Part shown: positions 7,215 to 15,128 of the stretch, in pieces
Layout of the letters: each line of letters starts with the position of its first letter
Position numbering within the stretch: the stretch's first letter is position 1
Origin: JAYVIQ01 sp043770215
GTDB taxonomy: Bacteria > Bacteroidota > Bacteroidia > Cytophagales > JAAEPT01
Assembly: GCA_043770215.1 (NCBI GenBank)
Contig: JAYVIQ010000131.1
Span: 1 to 18,722, forward strand
Reading direction: 5' to 3'
DNA: 18,722 nt
The notes under the pieces: generated by a model
Told to the model about the DNA's origin: nothing
Seen by the model: the letters and a program-made list of their open reading frames with translations, nothing else
Databases searched by the model: none
Program-made: the position numbers and the translations under genes

Positions 7215-7258
7215 TTGGCACTTGATTTGGGTTAAAAAAAATCCAAATCAAGTGCCAA
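7215..7258. terminator. Bidirectional terminator between lipoprotein and umuC
   Basis: A perfect 16-bp stem (7215-7230 with 7243-7258) around a 12-nt loop. It lies between two convergent genes and can stop transcription from both sides. Confidence 0.85.
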
Positions 7259-7297
7259 TTTATATGTATTTAGGAACTATTTTTTCTAACAAGTAAC

Positions 7298-8557
7298 TTA
7301 GGCTTTTACACTTATTATATCAGAAAATTGAGTGGTGTAATTTGGCGATAATTTTTCTTGTTTCATTTTCCAAGTACGTCCCAAACCTTGGGCAGCCAAC
7401 TTTACTTTATGAGCGCCATACCTAGTGTTTAATGCATCTAAGGCCTTCATTACTACTTTGTGTTTCTCATTTGGTTTTTCAAATAGAGTAGTCTGATTAA
7501 GGCTTTCCGGTACAAAATCTAGTACAATAACCCCTGCTTTTTTGTACTTGTAGCCCTCTTTGAAAATCTTTTTTAGGGCTAGTGTTGCATAATGTGTAAG
7601 TACATAATTAGAATTAGAGGCATAGGGTAATTTTACAATAATGCTTTTATTGTATTGCTCTACACCTTTACTGAATCCGTTGGTATGTATAAATAGCATC
7701 AGAGCATTGCAACAGCTTTCTTGGTTTCTTAATTTTTGAGCGCAAGAGCAGGCAAAAGTAGATACCCTTTCTCTCAATTGTTCAAACTCTGTATAATTAC
7801 CATCAAATGAGCGTGTTGTAGCAATGTTTTTCTTTTTTGAGACTTTCTCTAGCCCAAGTGTAGGAATGCCCTCCAACTCTCTTTTAAGCCTTAGTCCCAC
7901 AATACTTAATTCTTTTTGAACCCAATCATCAGGCAATTGTGTAAAATCAAAAGCGGTTGTAACACCTTTTTGTTGTAGTTTCTTGGTCAATTGCCTACCG
8001 ATGCCCCAAACATCTTCTATTTTTGTCCATTTTAAGGCCTTTATCCTCAACTCTTCGGTATCTATCACATGTACAGATTGTGTTTTTTCAGGAAATTTTT
8101 TAGCTATTTTATTCGCTACTTTAGAAAGCGTTTTTGTGTTGGCAAGCCCAACAGATATGGGTATTCCGGTATTTCGAGTAACCGTTTTTCTAATATTTAA
8201 GCCATAATCTCTTAGGTCAAAATAGTGCTCAAATCCTTGAAATTGCAAAAAGGCTTCATCAATAGAGTAAATCTCTACATCAGGTGAAAAACCAACCAAA
8301 GTATCCATTACTCGCTTGCTCATATCTCCGTACAAGGCATAGTTCGAAGAAAATACGTGTATCTTTTCTTTATCAAATATTTGTTGGTATTTAAAAGCTG
8401 GAGCACCCATAGGTACAAAAGATTTTGCTTCATTGCTACGGGCAATTACACAACCATCATTATTGCTTAAAATAACCACAGGTTTTCCATTCAGCAAAGG
8501 ATTAAAAACTCTCTCGCACGAAGCATAGAAATTATTACAGTCAACCAGAGCAAACAT
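7298..8557 (-). CDS. umuC: Translesion DNA polymerase V catalytic subunit UmuC
   Basis: A 419-residue Y-family polymerase of normal UmuC length. The palm holds D6 in FALVDCNNFYASCE and the catalytic pair D100-E101 in YSIDEAF; a steric-gate-like NNFY follows D6. The helix-hairpin-helix thumb region (WGIGRQLTKKLQQ) lies near residues 184-197, with the little-finger domain at about 240-350 and a UmuC-specific C-terminus after that. It copies past damaged bases and is expected to be active with processed UmuD. It starts 1 bp after the umuD stop on the same strand, so the two form an operon. Convergent with the metal operon. Confidence 0.95.
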   Translation of the reverse strand: MFALVDCNNFYASCERVFNPLLNGKPVVILSNNDGCVIARSNEAKSFVPMGAPAFKYQQIFDKEKIHVFSSNYALYGDMSKRVMDTLVGFSPDVEIYSIDEAFLQFQGFEHYFDLRDYGLNIRKTVTRNTGIPISVGLANTKTLSKVANKIAKKFPEKTQSVHVIDTEELRIKALKWTKIEDVWGIGRQLTKKLQQKGVTTAFDFTQLPDDWVQKELSIVGLRLKRELEGIPTLGLEKVSKKKNIATTRSFDGNYTEFEQLRERVSTFACSCAQKLRNQESCCNALMLFIHTNGFSKGVEQYNKSIIVKLPYASNSNYVLTHYATLALKKIFKEGYKYKKAGVIVLDFVPESLNQTTLFEKPNEKHKVVMKALDALNTRYGAHKVKLAAQGLGRTWKMKQEKLSPNYTTQFSDIISVKA

Positions 8558-8558
8558 A

Positions 8559-8990
8559 TTAGAACGTTTTTATCACATGAAGTACAATGCCCCAAACTAA
8601 GAAGTCATTATCTTTTGTGGCTTTTATGGGTTTATAGTTTTCATTTTCAGGCATCAGCCAGCACACATGGTTTTCTATTTTTAATCGTTTAAGCGTGAAT
8701 TCACCATCTAAAAAACAAACTGCTATTTTGCCATTCGCTGGCTCAATACTTTTATCAATGATGATCAAATCTCCATTATCGATTCCAGCATTTTTCATAG
8801 AGTCGCCTTTTACTCGTGCATAAAAAGTAGAGGGGGCATTTTTTATTAATTCTTTATTCAAATCTAGGCTTTGCTCAATAAAATCATCTGCTGGAGAAGG
8901 AAAACCAGCACTTACGCCAGTGTCTACATACTCCAATGCCAAAAGGCTTGACAAATCTGTTTTGAATAATTCTAGTTGAATGTTGCTCAT
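8559..8990 (-). CDS. umuD: UmuD-like S24 self-cleaving translesion accessory protein
   Basis: A 143-residue S24/LexA-type peptidase without a DNA-binding domain, as expected for UmuD. Counting from the chosen start, the self-cleavage bond is A28-G29 (VSAGFPSP), the catalytic serine S64 (GDSMKNAG) and the catalytic lysine K101 (FTLKRL). The gaps (36 and 73 residues from the bond) equal those in E. coli UmuD (C24-G25, S60, K97). An ATG six codons upstream (9006-9008) is also possible; I prefer 8990 because a -7-like box (CATTTTTG on the minus strand, 8995-9002) lies between the two. Cleavage is expected after RecA activation under DNA damage; no classical LexA box was recognised. Confidence 0.92.
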   Translation of the reverse strand: MSNIQLELFKTDLSSLLALEYVDTGVSAGFPSPADDFIEQSLDLNKELIKNAPSTFYARVKGDSMKNAGIDNGDLIIIDKSIEPANGKIAVCFLDGEFTLKRLKIENHVCWLMPENENYKPIKATKDNDFLVWGIVLHVIKTF

Positions 8991-9008
8991 GCTACAAAAA
9001 TGAATCAT

Positions 9009-9521
9009 TTGATTGAATTGTCACCTTTAAAAAGGAATAAACAATGCACATAAAAAGGGATTTTATTCACATATACTCATTTTGCAAAAGCATTTAAATT
9101 AGAGGTGTATTTAGAAAACGTAAGCGCTAAAAGGGACAATCCATCTGGGGTGCTTTTGGCAATGGCTAAAGTTCTATAGTATAAGCCGTTTCAAAGCCTT
9201 TACGCAGAGGTTAGCTATGCTAGTATAGCTTTTCTAAACCGAAAACTATAACAATTTAAAAATACCAAAGAACTTTGGTTTGCGTAAAATTGTTAGTTCA
9301 ATTTTTGATTTATTCTCTGAATGTTTTTTCAGTACATCCAAAATACAAATGTCTTGATCATGCACTTATTTTATTTCCTCAATCAACTATTTCGTTTAAC
9401 TTTGTTTTGCACTTGCTAAACGTAAAATGCAACTAAGTATTCAACTACCGTTGTTTTTTCATTCTGCTTTTATTCAGAGTGTAGCATATATTGACCTTTA
9501 TTTCTATTTGTAAATGATAAC
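9009..9521. other. 513-bp intergenic region, no supported gene
   Basis: No convincing coding region. It contains an AATCA-tt-TGATT dyad (9003-9014) close to umuD, a stop-free 41-codon frame without a good start (9054-9176) and a nested hairpin at 9249-9295. The length is unusual for such a compact region and may hold a small RNA or a decayed gene. Confidence 0.5.
9249..9295. repeat. Nested hairpin
   Basis: An outer stem (9249-9257 with 9287-9295, 9 bp) encloses a second dyad ACCAAAG-AA-CTTTGGT (9264-9270 with 9273-9279). There is no T-run, so it does not look like a terminator. Function unknown. Confidence 0.35.
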
Positions 9522-9872
9522 ATGAGTAAGCACGAAACTAAAAATTGTCCAAGGTGTAATGAAATCTTTGAATGTAAAGTAAACAATATATTCAATTGCC
9601 TTTGTTATGATGAAAACATAAGTCAAAAAACACGTACCTTTTTATCACGTGCAAATATTGGGTGTAACTGTACAAGTTGTCTAAGGTATTATGATGATCT
9701 TTTAAAAGATAAAGAAATGCTTTTGTTTCCTACAAAATCAGATGCTTTTATAGAAGGGTTGCATTATTACTTAGAAGACAGGAACTGGGTTTTTACAGAA
9801 ATTTACCACTTGCTAAGAGGGCATTGTTGTGAGAGCGGTTGCAGACATTGTCCTTACGGATATAAAAAATAA
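9522..9872 (+). CDS. Cysteine-rich CWC domain - DUF5522 fusion protein
   Basis: A 116-residue protein of two small Cys-rich modules. Residues about 8-60 resemble the 'cysteine-rich CWC' family (CPRCNEIFECK start, then NCLC and CNCTSCL; C9, C12, C18, C26, C28, C48, C50, C53). Residues about 75-116 resemble DUF5522 (GLHYYLEDRNWVFTE, then HCCESGCRHCPYGY; C102, C103, C107, C110). Both are small proteins of unknown function, as I recall usually encoded separately and often as neighbours in Bacteroidota. The paired CxxC and CxC motifs suggest metal (zinc or iron-sulfur) binding, not proved. The domain names are recalled, not searched. A broken cobT follows about 30-55 bp downstream on the same strand. 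Confidence 0.8.
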   Translation: MSKHETKNCPRCNEIFECKVNNIFNCLCYDENISQKTRTFLSRANIGCNCTSCLRYYDDLLKDKEMLLFPTKSDAFIEGLHYYLEDRNWVFTEIYHLLRGHCCESGCRHCPYGYKK

Positions 9873-9901
9873 TATAATCATCATTACAGAACAAATACAG
9901 C

Positions 9902-10360
9902 AAAAAAATAAATTTTAAGACTAAGCCATTGGAGGCTTTGGGTATATTAGAAAAGCTTGCTTTGCAAGTTTCTGAAATACAGGGTGCTCTAACACCAACC
10001 TTACAAAATTCACAAATACTTGTGTTTGCAGCAGATCATGGCATAGCAAATGGTAGGGTAAGTGCTCACCCACAAGAAGTTACTTATCAAATGGTAATGA
10101 ATTTATTGCAAGGAGGGGTTGCAATAAATGTATTTTGTAACCAGCATAAAATTAAGGGAAATGCTATTTTTTGTCATTTAAGCAATGAGTCTGGTCATAA
10201 AATGATATCAGATTACCAGCAAGTAGATGCTGTTTTGAAACTAAATATGCGGTTAGGAGAGGGCAGTGGCTTTGCAGTAGCCTACCCAATAGTACAAAGT
10301 GCCGTTTGTTTTCTAAATCAAATGTCTAGTTTCCAAGGTGCGGGTGTGTCTAATGTTTGA
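9902..10360 (+). pseudogene. cobT: cobT remnant: N and C termini joined, middle deleted
   Basis: The frame reads the CobT N-terminus (KINFKTKPLEALGILEKLA, then FAADHGIANGRVSAHPQEVT and GGVAINVF) and then jumps straight to the CobT C-terminus (FCHLSNESGH, NMRLGEGSGFAVAYP, ending near GAGVS). Intact CobT, nicotinate-nucleotide:dimethylbenzimidazole phosphoribosyltransferase, is about 350 residues; about 200 central residues are missing, with the joint near 10150-10165. The central motifs GEMGIGNT, GRGTG and GGFE, needed for the fold and substrate binding, are absent. No ATG starts the frame: it opens after a stop at 9875-9877, and the first usable start is a TTG at 9929, after conserved residues. 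The reading frame is intact across the joint and shows no stop, so the deletion may be recent or the short product retained. CobT activity is very unlikely. Confidence 0.85.
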
Positions 10361-10513
10361 TTTTAGTTTAAGGATAGTTTTAATTCTCAAGGGATAAAAG
10401 CAATAGATGCAGCCCTCATTTTATTTAACCTGTTATAAATGTAAATAATTATACATAAGCAAATATAGTACCCCCTTCTTTAACTTTTTTTACATTGTGA
10501 ATAATAAAACATG

Positions 10514-10546
10514 AAAAAGGATTGGGTTATGACCTAATCCTTTTTT
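10514..10546 (+). terminator. Strong terminator upstream of carA
   Basis: A 14-bp stem (10514-10527 with 10532-10545, one G-T pair), a 4-nt loop and a T6 tract. No intact gene ends just before it; the cobT remnant stops 154 bp earlier. It overlaps the proposed carA promoter. Confidence 0.85.
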
Positions 10547-10553
10547 AATTTTG
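10522..10553 (+). promoter_or_regulatory. Candidate carA promoter inside terminator
   Basis: An exact -7 box TAATTTTG (10546-10553, consensus TAnnTTTG) begins at the end of the terminator T-run, and a TTG (10522-10524) in the left arm lies 21 bp upstream as a -33 element. The carA ATG is 16 bp after the box. This would isolate carA-eno from upstream transcription. Confidence 0.5.
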
Positions 10554-10569
10554 AGGTAATTAAATAATT

Positions 10570-11676
10570 ATGAAGTATCAATCTAAACAAGTAGCATATT
10601 TGGTGCTAGAAGACGGTTCAGTTTTTAAAGGCAATGCCGTTGGAAAAATAGGCACAACTACTGGCGAGATTTGTTTTAACACTGGTATGACTGGTTACCA
10701 AGAAATTTACACAGATCCTTCTTACACCGGTCAGATAATCATAAACACCACACCTCATATAGGCAACTATGGTACTTTTGTAGGAGATACAGAGTCTGAA
10801 TCTATAAAATTTAGTGGTTTGGTTTGCAAAACATATAGCCAAATGTACAGTAGGTTAGATGGTACAGAATCTTTGAATGATTACTTTTTGTCTGCCGGAA
10901 TTGTGGGTATTTCAGATGTAGATACAAGACAAATAGTAAGGCACATAAGAAGCACAGGGGCAATGAATGCTATTATCTCTTCTGAGGTATTAGAAATTGA
11001 CACCTTAAAATCTATGGTGAAAGAAGTACCAAGTATGGATGGTTTGGAATTGGCAACTAGAGTAGCAACCAATCAAAAATATACTTTAGGTGATGATAAC
11101 ACAGGCTTTTCTATTGCAGTTTTAGATTTAGGATGCAAAACAGGTATTTTAGATAATTTTGTGTCTAGAAATTGCAAAGTAACAGTTTATCCTGCAAAGA
11201 CTACTTTTACAGAGATGATGCAACAAAAACCAGATGGTTTTTTTATCTCTAACGGCCCAGGAGATCCAGCAGCAACAGAATACGCAATAGCAACAGTAAA
11301 AGATATATTGGCTAGTGGCTTACCTACTTTTGGAATTTGTTTGGGGCATCAAATTATTGCTTTGGCTTGCGGGCTAAAAACATTTAAAATGCACCATGGG
11401 CATAGAGGGTTAAATCATCCAGTAAAGAATCTAATCACTGGAAAAAGCGAAATTACATCCCAAAATCATGGGTTTGCAGTAAATTTAGAAGATGTGGAAA
11501 ATAGCGATTTAGTAGAATTGACTCACATAAACCTAAATGATAACAGTGTAGAAGGTATTCGTTTAAAAAATAAACCTGTTTTTTCAGTGCAACACCATCC
11601 AGAAGCTAATCCTGGCCCTCATGATTCCAGATATTTATTTGATCAATTTATAGAATTACTAACACAAAATAAATAA
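10570..11676 (+). CDS. carA: Carbamoyl-phosphate synthase small (glutaminase) subunit
   Basis: A 368-residue cytoplasmic subunit that hydrolyses glutamine and feeds ammonia to CarB for carbamoyl phosphate, used in pyrimidine and arginine synthesis. The N-terminal CPSase_sm domain (about 7-140) contains FNTGMTGYQEIYTDPSY; the class I glutamine amidotransferase domain (about 180-365) has nucleophile C257 (FGICLGHQI) and H343/E345 (QHHPEANPGPHD). Length is normal. It is 6 bp upstream of eno, so co-transcribed; carB is not in the window. The carA-eno pairing is common in Flavobacteriia, where rplQ usually precedes it; here a cobT remnant does. Confidence 0.97.
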   Translation: MKYQSKQVAYLVLEDGSVFKGNAVGKIGTTTGEICFNTGMTGYQEIYTDPSYTGQIIINTTPHIGNYGTFVGDTESESIKFSGLVCKTYSQMYSRLDGTESLNDYFLSAGIVGISDVDTRQIVRHIRSTGAMNAIISSEVLEIDTLKSMVKEVPSMDGLELATRVATNQKYTLGDDNTGFSIAVLDLGCKTGILDNFVSRNCKVTVYPAKTTFTEMMQQKPDGFFISNGPGDPAATEYAIATVKDILASGLPTFGICLGHQIIALACGLKTFKMHHGHRGLNHPVKNLITGKSEITSQNHGFAVNLEDVENSDLVELTHINLNDNSVEGIRLKNKPVFSVQHHPEANPGPHDSRYLFDQFIELLTQNK

Positions 11677-11682
11677 AGTATA

Positions 11683-12960
11683 ATGTCATACATAGAAGAA
11701 GTAAAAGCGAGACAAATATTTGACTCAAGAGGTAATCCTACAGTAGAAGTAGATGTGATTACTGAAAATGGTATTATTGGTAGAGCTGCTGTGCCATCTG
11801 GCGCATCTACTGGTGAGTGGGAGGCTGTAGAGTTAAGAGATGAAGACAAAGCTCATTATATGGGTAAAGGCGTTTTAAAAGCCGTTGCAAATGTAAATGA
11901 CATTATAGCTCCAGAACTTATTGGAATGGATATTTTTGACCAAAAAGGAATAGATCAATTAATGATTGACCTTGATGGTACAAAAAATAAAAGTAAATTA
12001 GGCGCTAACGCTATTCTAGGTGTTTCTTTGGCTGTGGCTAAAGCAGCCGCAGAAGAAACGGGTCAGCCTTTATACAGATACATTGGTGGAGTAGGTGCAA
12101 ACACATTGCCGGTTCCTATGATGAACATCATCAATGGTGGTTCTCATGCAGACAACTCTATAGATTTTCAAGAGTTTATGATTATGCCAGTAGGCGCAGA
12201 GTCATTCTCTCATTCTTTGAAAATGGGTACAGAAATTTTCCATAACTTGGCTAAGGTTTTAAAAAGCAGAGGGTATTCTACAAACGTAGGTGACGAAGGT
12301 GGATTTGCTCCAAACTTAAAATCTAACGAAGAAGGAATTGAGGTTATTCTTGAGGCTATCAAAAACGCAGGTTACGAAGCTGGTAAAGATGTTATGATTG
12401 CTTTTGATGCTGCTGCATCTGAGTTTTATGACAAAAAAGAAAAAGTATACCACCTTAAATGGTCTACTGGCGAGAAATTAACATCTGCACAGATGGTAGA
12501 TTTCTGGGCTGGATGGGTTGAGAAATATCCAATCATCTCTATCGAAGACGGTATGGATGAAAATGACTGGGAAGGTTGGAAAATGTTAACTGAGCGTTTA
12601 GGAGACAAAGTTCAATTGGTAGGTGATGACTTGTTTGTAACTAATGTAGAGAAATTACAGAAAGGAATAGATACTAATACTGCAAATGCAATCTTAATTA
12701 AATTTAACCAAATTGGTACTTTAACAGAGACTATAGATGCAGTAAATCTAGGCAAAAGAAATAAATATAAAAGTGTAATGTCTCACCGTTCTGGTGAAAC
12801 AGAAGATACTACCATTGCAGATTTAGCAGTAGCATTAAATACTGGTCAGATTAAAACGGGTTCATTGTCTAGAACGGATCGTATTGCAAAATACAACCAG
12901 TTGCTAAGAATAGAAGAGGAATTAGGCGCTTCGGCATATTTCCCTGGTAAAAACATGTAA
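11683..12960 (+). CDS. eno: Enolase (phosphopyruvate hydratase)
   Basis: A 425-residue enolase that interconverts 2-phosphoglycerate and phosphoenolpyruvate in glycolysis. The N-terminal domain has the substrate loop SGASTGEWEAVELRD; most enolases have H or R where W is seen, not a catalytic position. The barrel carries NGGSHADN, GDEGGFAPNL (catalytic Glu), metal ligands in AFDAAASEF, SIEDGMDE and GDDLFVTN, and the catalytic lysines in LIKFNQIGT and IKTGSLSRTDR near the C-terminus, with SHRSGETED between. Length and motifs are complete. Second gene of the carA-eno operon, followed by a clear terminator. Confidence 0.98.
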   Translation: MSYIEEVKARQIFDSRGNPTVEVDVITENGIIGRAAVPSGASTGEWEAVELRDEDKAHYMGKGVLKAVANVNDIIAPELIGMDIFDQKGIDQLMIDLDGTKNKSKLGANAILGVSLAVAKAAAEETGQPLYRYIGGVGANTLPVPMMNIINGGSHADNSIDFQEFMIMPVGAESFSHSLKMGTEIFHNLAKVLKSRGYSTNVGDEGGFAPNLKSNEEGIEVILEAIKNAGYEAGKDVMIAFDAAASEFYDKKEKVYHLKWSTGEKLTSAQMVDFWAGWVEKYPIISIEDGMDENDWEGWKMLTERLGDKVQLVGDDLFVTNVEKLQKGIDTNTANAILIKFNQIGTLTETIDAVNLGKRNKYKSVMSHRSGETEDTTIADLAVALNTGQIKTGSLSRTDRIAKYNQLLRIEEELGASAYFPGKNM

Positions 12961-12994
12961 TATCTATCCCTAATAAGGGTAGTGATTCGTTTTT

Positions 12995-13026
12995 AAATCC
13001 TCATCAGTTTTTGGTGAGGATTTTTT
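12995..13026 (+). terminator. Terminator of carA-eno
   Basis: An 11-bp stem (12995-13005 with 13013-13023, one G-T pair), a 7-nt loop, then a T-run. It begins 34 bp after the eno stop. Confidence 0.85.
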
Positions 13027-13110
13027 ATTATAGCATTTTTTTAAATCTTTAAAATTTAGTTTAATAAACGCAATAGTATAAACTGTAATCTACATTTTAT
13101 ATATTTGTAT

Positions 13111-13443
13111 ATGCAAGAGAACATAAAGCAACTTTGGCAGCATTGGACAAATAAGTTGCCGCCCTATTTACGTAATTTTTTTGTTGTTACAGGATTATTT
13201 TTTTTGTTCTGGATGCTTTTTTTGGATGTTGATAAATTACCAAGCCAGTTAAAACGCTATTTTGCAAACGAAGAATTAAAAGAAGAAGTTGGCTATTACC
13301 ATGAAAAGATATTAAAAGGAAACGAAGAGCTAAAAGGTTTGAAAACAGATAAAGACAAGTTGGAGAAATTTGCGAGAGAAAAGTTTTATATGCACAAAGC
13401 AAGTGAAGATGTATATGTGATAGATAAAAAGGAAAAAGATTAA
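13111..13443 (+). CDS. FtsB/DivIC-type septum formation initiator protein
   Basis: A 110-residue single-pass membrane protein. A short cytoplasmic N-terminus is followed by a transmembrane segment near residues 23-40 (FFVVTGLFFLFWMLFLDV), then a charged coiled coil (about 45-90) and the short motif LEKFAREKFYMHKASEDVYVI, typical of FtsB/DivIC proteins. These bridge cell-wall synthesis enzymes in the divisome. The ATG at 13111 is used; a TTG two codons earlier belongs to a box TATATTTG (13100-13107) that matches the -7 consensus and ends only 3 bp before the ATG. If real, the mRNA would be leaderless. A position after eno is common in Bacteroidota. Confidence 0.85.
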   Translation: MQENIKQLWQHWTNKLPPYLRNFFVVTGLFFLFWMLFLDVDKLPSQLKRYFANEELKEEVGYYHEKILKGNEELKGLKTDKDKLEKFAREKFYMHKASEDVYVIDKKEKD

Positions 13444-13484
13444 ATTTTTGGCATTAAACCTATTTTTGTGTAACTTCTGACATT

Positions 13485-14390
13485 ATGAGAATACTTATTA
13501 CGGGCTCTAACGGTTTATTAGGACAAAAAATCATTCACCAATGGTCTAAAAACAAAGACTATGATTTAATTGCTACTTCTAGAGGAGAAAACAGAGTTTT
13601 AGAAGTTACAGGCTTTGAGTATTGTAGTCTAGATATAAGCAACAGAGAACAGGTTTTGGATGTAGTTCAAAAATACAATCCAGATTGTATTATAAATACG
13701 GCTGCAATGACCAATGTAGACCAGTGCGAAGTAGAAAAAGAGGCATGTATGGCTTTGAATGTAGATGCTGTTCAGTACCTGCTGGAAGCATGCGAGCTAG
13801 AAAATGTGTTCTTTTTACATCTTTCAACAGATTTTATTTTTGACGGAGAAGCAGGTCCGTATGATGAGTTGGCAACCACAAATCCTTTGAGTTTTTATGG
13901 GAATAGCAAATTGCAGGCAGAACAATTAATTATGAATGCGCAATGTCCTTGGGCTATTGCCCGTACTGTTTTGGTATATGGCATAACTGAAGGCATGAGT
14001 AGATCCAATATTATCCTTTGGGTGAAAAACTCTTTAGAGCAAGGGAAAAGTATACAGCTTGTAAATGACCAATGGAGAACTCCTACGCTTGCGGAAGATT
14101 TAGCAATTGGTTGCTTGTTGATTTGTAAATTGCAGGCAGAAGGAGTCTATAATTTGTCAGGAGAAGAATTAATGAATCCTTACCAAATGGCATTAGCTAC
14201 AGCAGAATATTTTGGGTTAGATACATCTTTATTACAAGAAACAGACGGATCTAAATTTTCTCAAACAGCAAAAAGACCACCTAAAACTGGGTTTATTATT
14301 GAAAAAGCTAGAAAAGAATTGGGTTTTGAACCAAAAAGTTTTAGAGAGGGGATTGCTTTTTTGGCAAGTCAAATTACAGCTATGGGATAA
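13485..14390 (+). CDS. RmlD-like SDR (dTDP-4-dehydrorhamnose reductase family)
   Basis: A 301-residue extended short-chain dehydrogenase of the RmlD-substrate-binding family. The Rossmann NAD(P)-binding motif GSNGLLG is at 7-13, the catalytic triad region includes STDFIFDG (114-121) and Y138-x3-K142 in FYGNSK, and the C-terminal substrate domain is complete. The family reduces dTDP-4-keto-sugars or related 4-keto compounds. No rmlA, rmlB or rmlC lies nearby, so a rhamnose role is not supported; an orphan NAD-dependent epimerase/reductase is safer. A TATTTTTG box (13461-13468) just upstream is a possible -7 element. It follows the division gene by 41 bp. Confidence 0.85.
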   Translation: MRILITGSNGLLGQKIIHQWSKNKDYDLIATSRGENRVLEVTGFEYCSLDISNREQVLDVVQKYNPDCIINTAAMTNVDQCEVEKEACMALNVDAVQYLLEACELENVFFLHLSTDFIFDGEAGPYDELATTNPLSFYGNSKLQAEQLIMNAQCPWAIARTVLVYGITEGMSRSNIILWVKNSLEQGKSIQLVNDQWRTPTLAEDLAIGCLLICKLQAEGVYNLSGEELMNPYQMALATAEYFGLDTSLLQETDGSKFSQTAKRPPKTGFIIEKARKELGFEPKSFREGIAFLASQITAMG

Positions 14391-14432
14391 GTTCTCCAGT
14401 CTTGCTTTTAACCAATTTATAAAATTTAACGT

Positions 14433-15128
14433 ATGCTAAAAAAACTTTGGGCATATTTAATAAGTCCTAATTACCAAACCAGCCAACAAATAGTAGGGAT
14501 ACGCTTTTTAATCGTTTTTGCACTTGCGGTAATGCTTTTGCCATTGGCAATACATGGTTTGGTGCCTGTAAAAACAAGTACAGAAAGTGAGTTAGAGCTT
14601 AGTAGGTTAAAGCAATTGTATGTTTCTAAATTAGATTCTTTAGATAAAATATCTATATACAAAGGTTCTAATTATGGTTCGGGTAGAGGATTTGCTTTTC
14701 CCGCCAAAAATTACAGCAATAGCTCTTCTTCTTATGTTTCTAGACCTATTGTGAGATTTAATTTAAATACCGCTAGTATAGATCAGCTTACATCGGTTAG
14801 TGGAATAGGGCCAGTATTGGCAGATAGGATACTAAAATACAGAACTCAGTTAGGAGGGTTTTATTCTCAAAATCAACTTTATGAAGTATATGGTTTAGAT
14901 AGTACGGTTGTAAAACAAACATTTAAACATTTAGAAGGTGTCTTAGAGCCAAGTATAAGATACAAAGTAAATGTAGAAGAATTTAAAGTTTTGCTTAAGC
15001 ATCCGTATTTGGAGTATAAAGATGTCCAAGTAATTTTTAATAATAGACCTATTGGTAGTAAGGAAATGCTTTGTAGGCTATTGCCTGGCACCTGCCAAAA
15101 AGTAGCGCCTTATTTGCTTTATGATTGA
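14433..15128 (+). CDS. Membrane-anchored ComEA-like helix-hairpin-helix protein
   Basis: A 231-residue protein: short cytoplasmic tail, one transmembrane helix (about 21-43), a Ser/Gly-rich linker (about 76-103), then two helix-hairpin-helix units. The first (about 108-157, NLNTASIDQLTSVSGIGPVLADRILKYR) has the SGIGPVLA hairpin that contacts the DNA backbone; the second (about 176-230) is more diverged. ComEA proteins bind incoming double-stranded DNA during natural uptake, but similar anchored proteins of unknown role are common in Bacteroidota. No other competence gene is adjacent. It starts 42 bp after the SDR gene and may be co-transcribed. Role in DNA uptake is inference. Confidence 0.8.
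   Translation: MLKKLWAYLISPNYQTSQQIVGIRFLIVFALAVMLLPLAIHGLVPVKTSTESELELSRLKQLYVSKLDSLDKISIYKGSNYGSGRGFAFPAKNYSNSSSSYVSRPIVRFNLNTASIDQLTSVSGIGPVLADRILKYRTQLGGFYSQNQLYEVYGLDSTVVKQTFKHLEGVLEPSIRYKVNVEEFKVLLKHPYLEYKDVQVIFNNRPIGSKEMLCRLLPGTCQKVAPYLLYD

Noticed and set aside
8991..9008. UmuD start six codons upstream (ATG at 9006-9008)
   Set aside because: The extension MIHFCS is not family-like and a -7-like box lies between the two ATGs; not fully excluded.
9054..9176. A 41-codon stop-free frame in the 513-bp gap
   Set aside because: No plausible start codon at its beginning, no recognised family and short enough to occur by chance; kept only as a possible remnant.
13105..13110. TTG start for the FtsB-like protein
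   Set aside because: An ATG lies two codons downstream and the TTG is part of a promoter-like box.
13485..14390. Calling the SDR gene rmlD of rhamnose synthesis
   Set aside because: No rmlA, rmlB or rmlC nearby and the family includes many orphan reductases, so no symbol was given.
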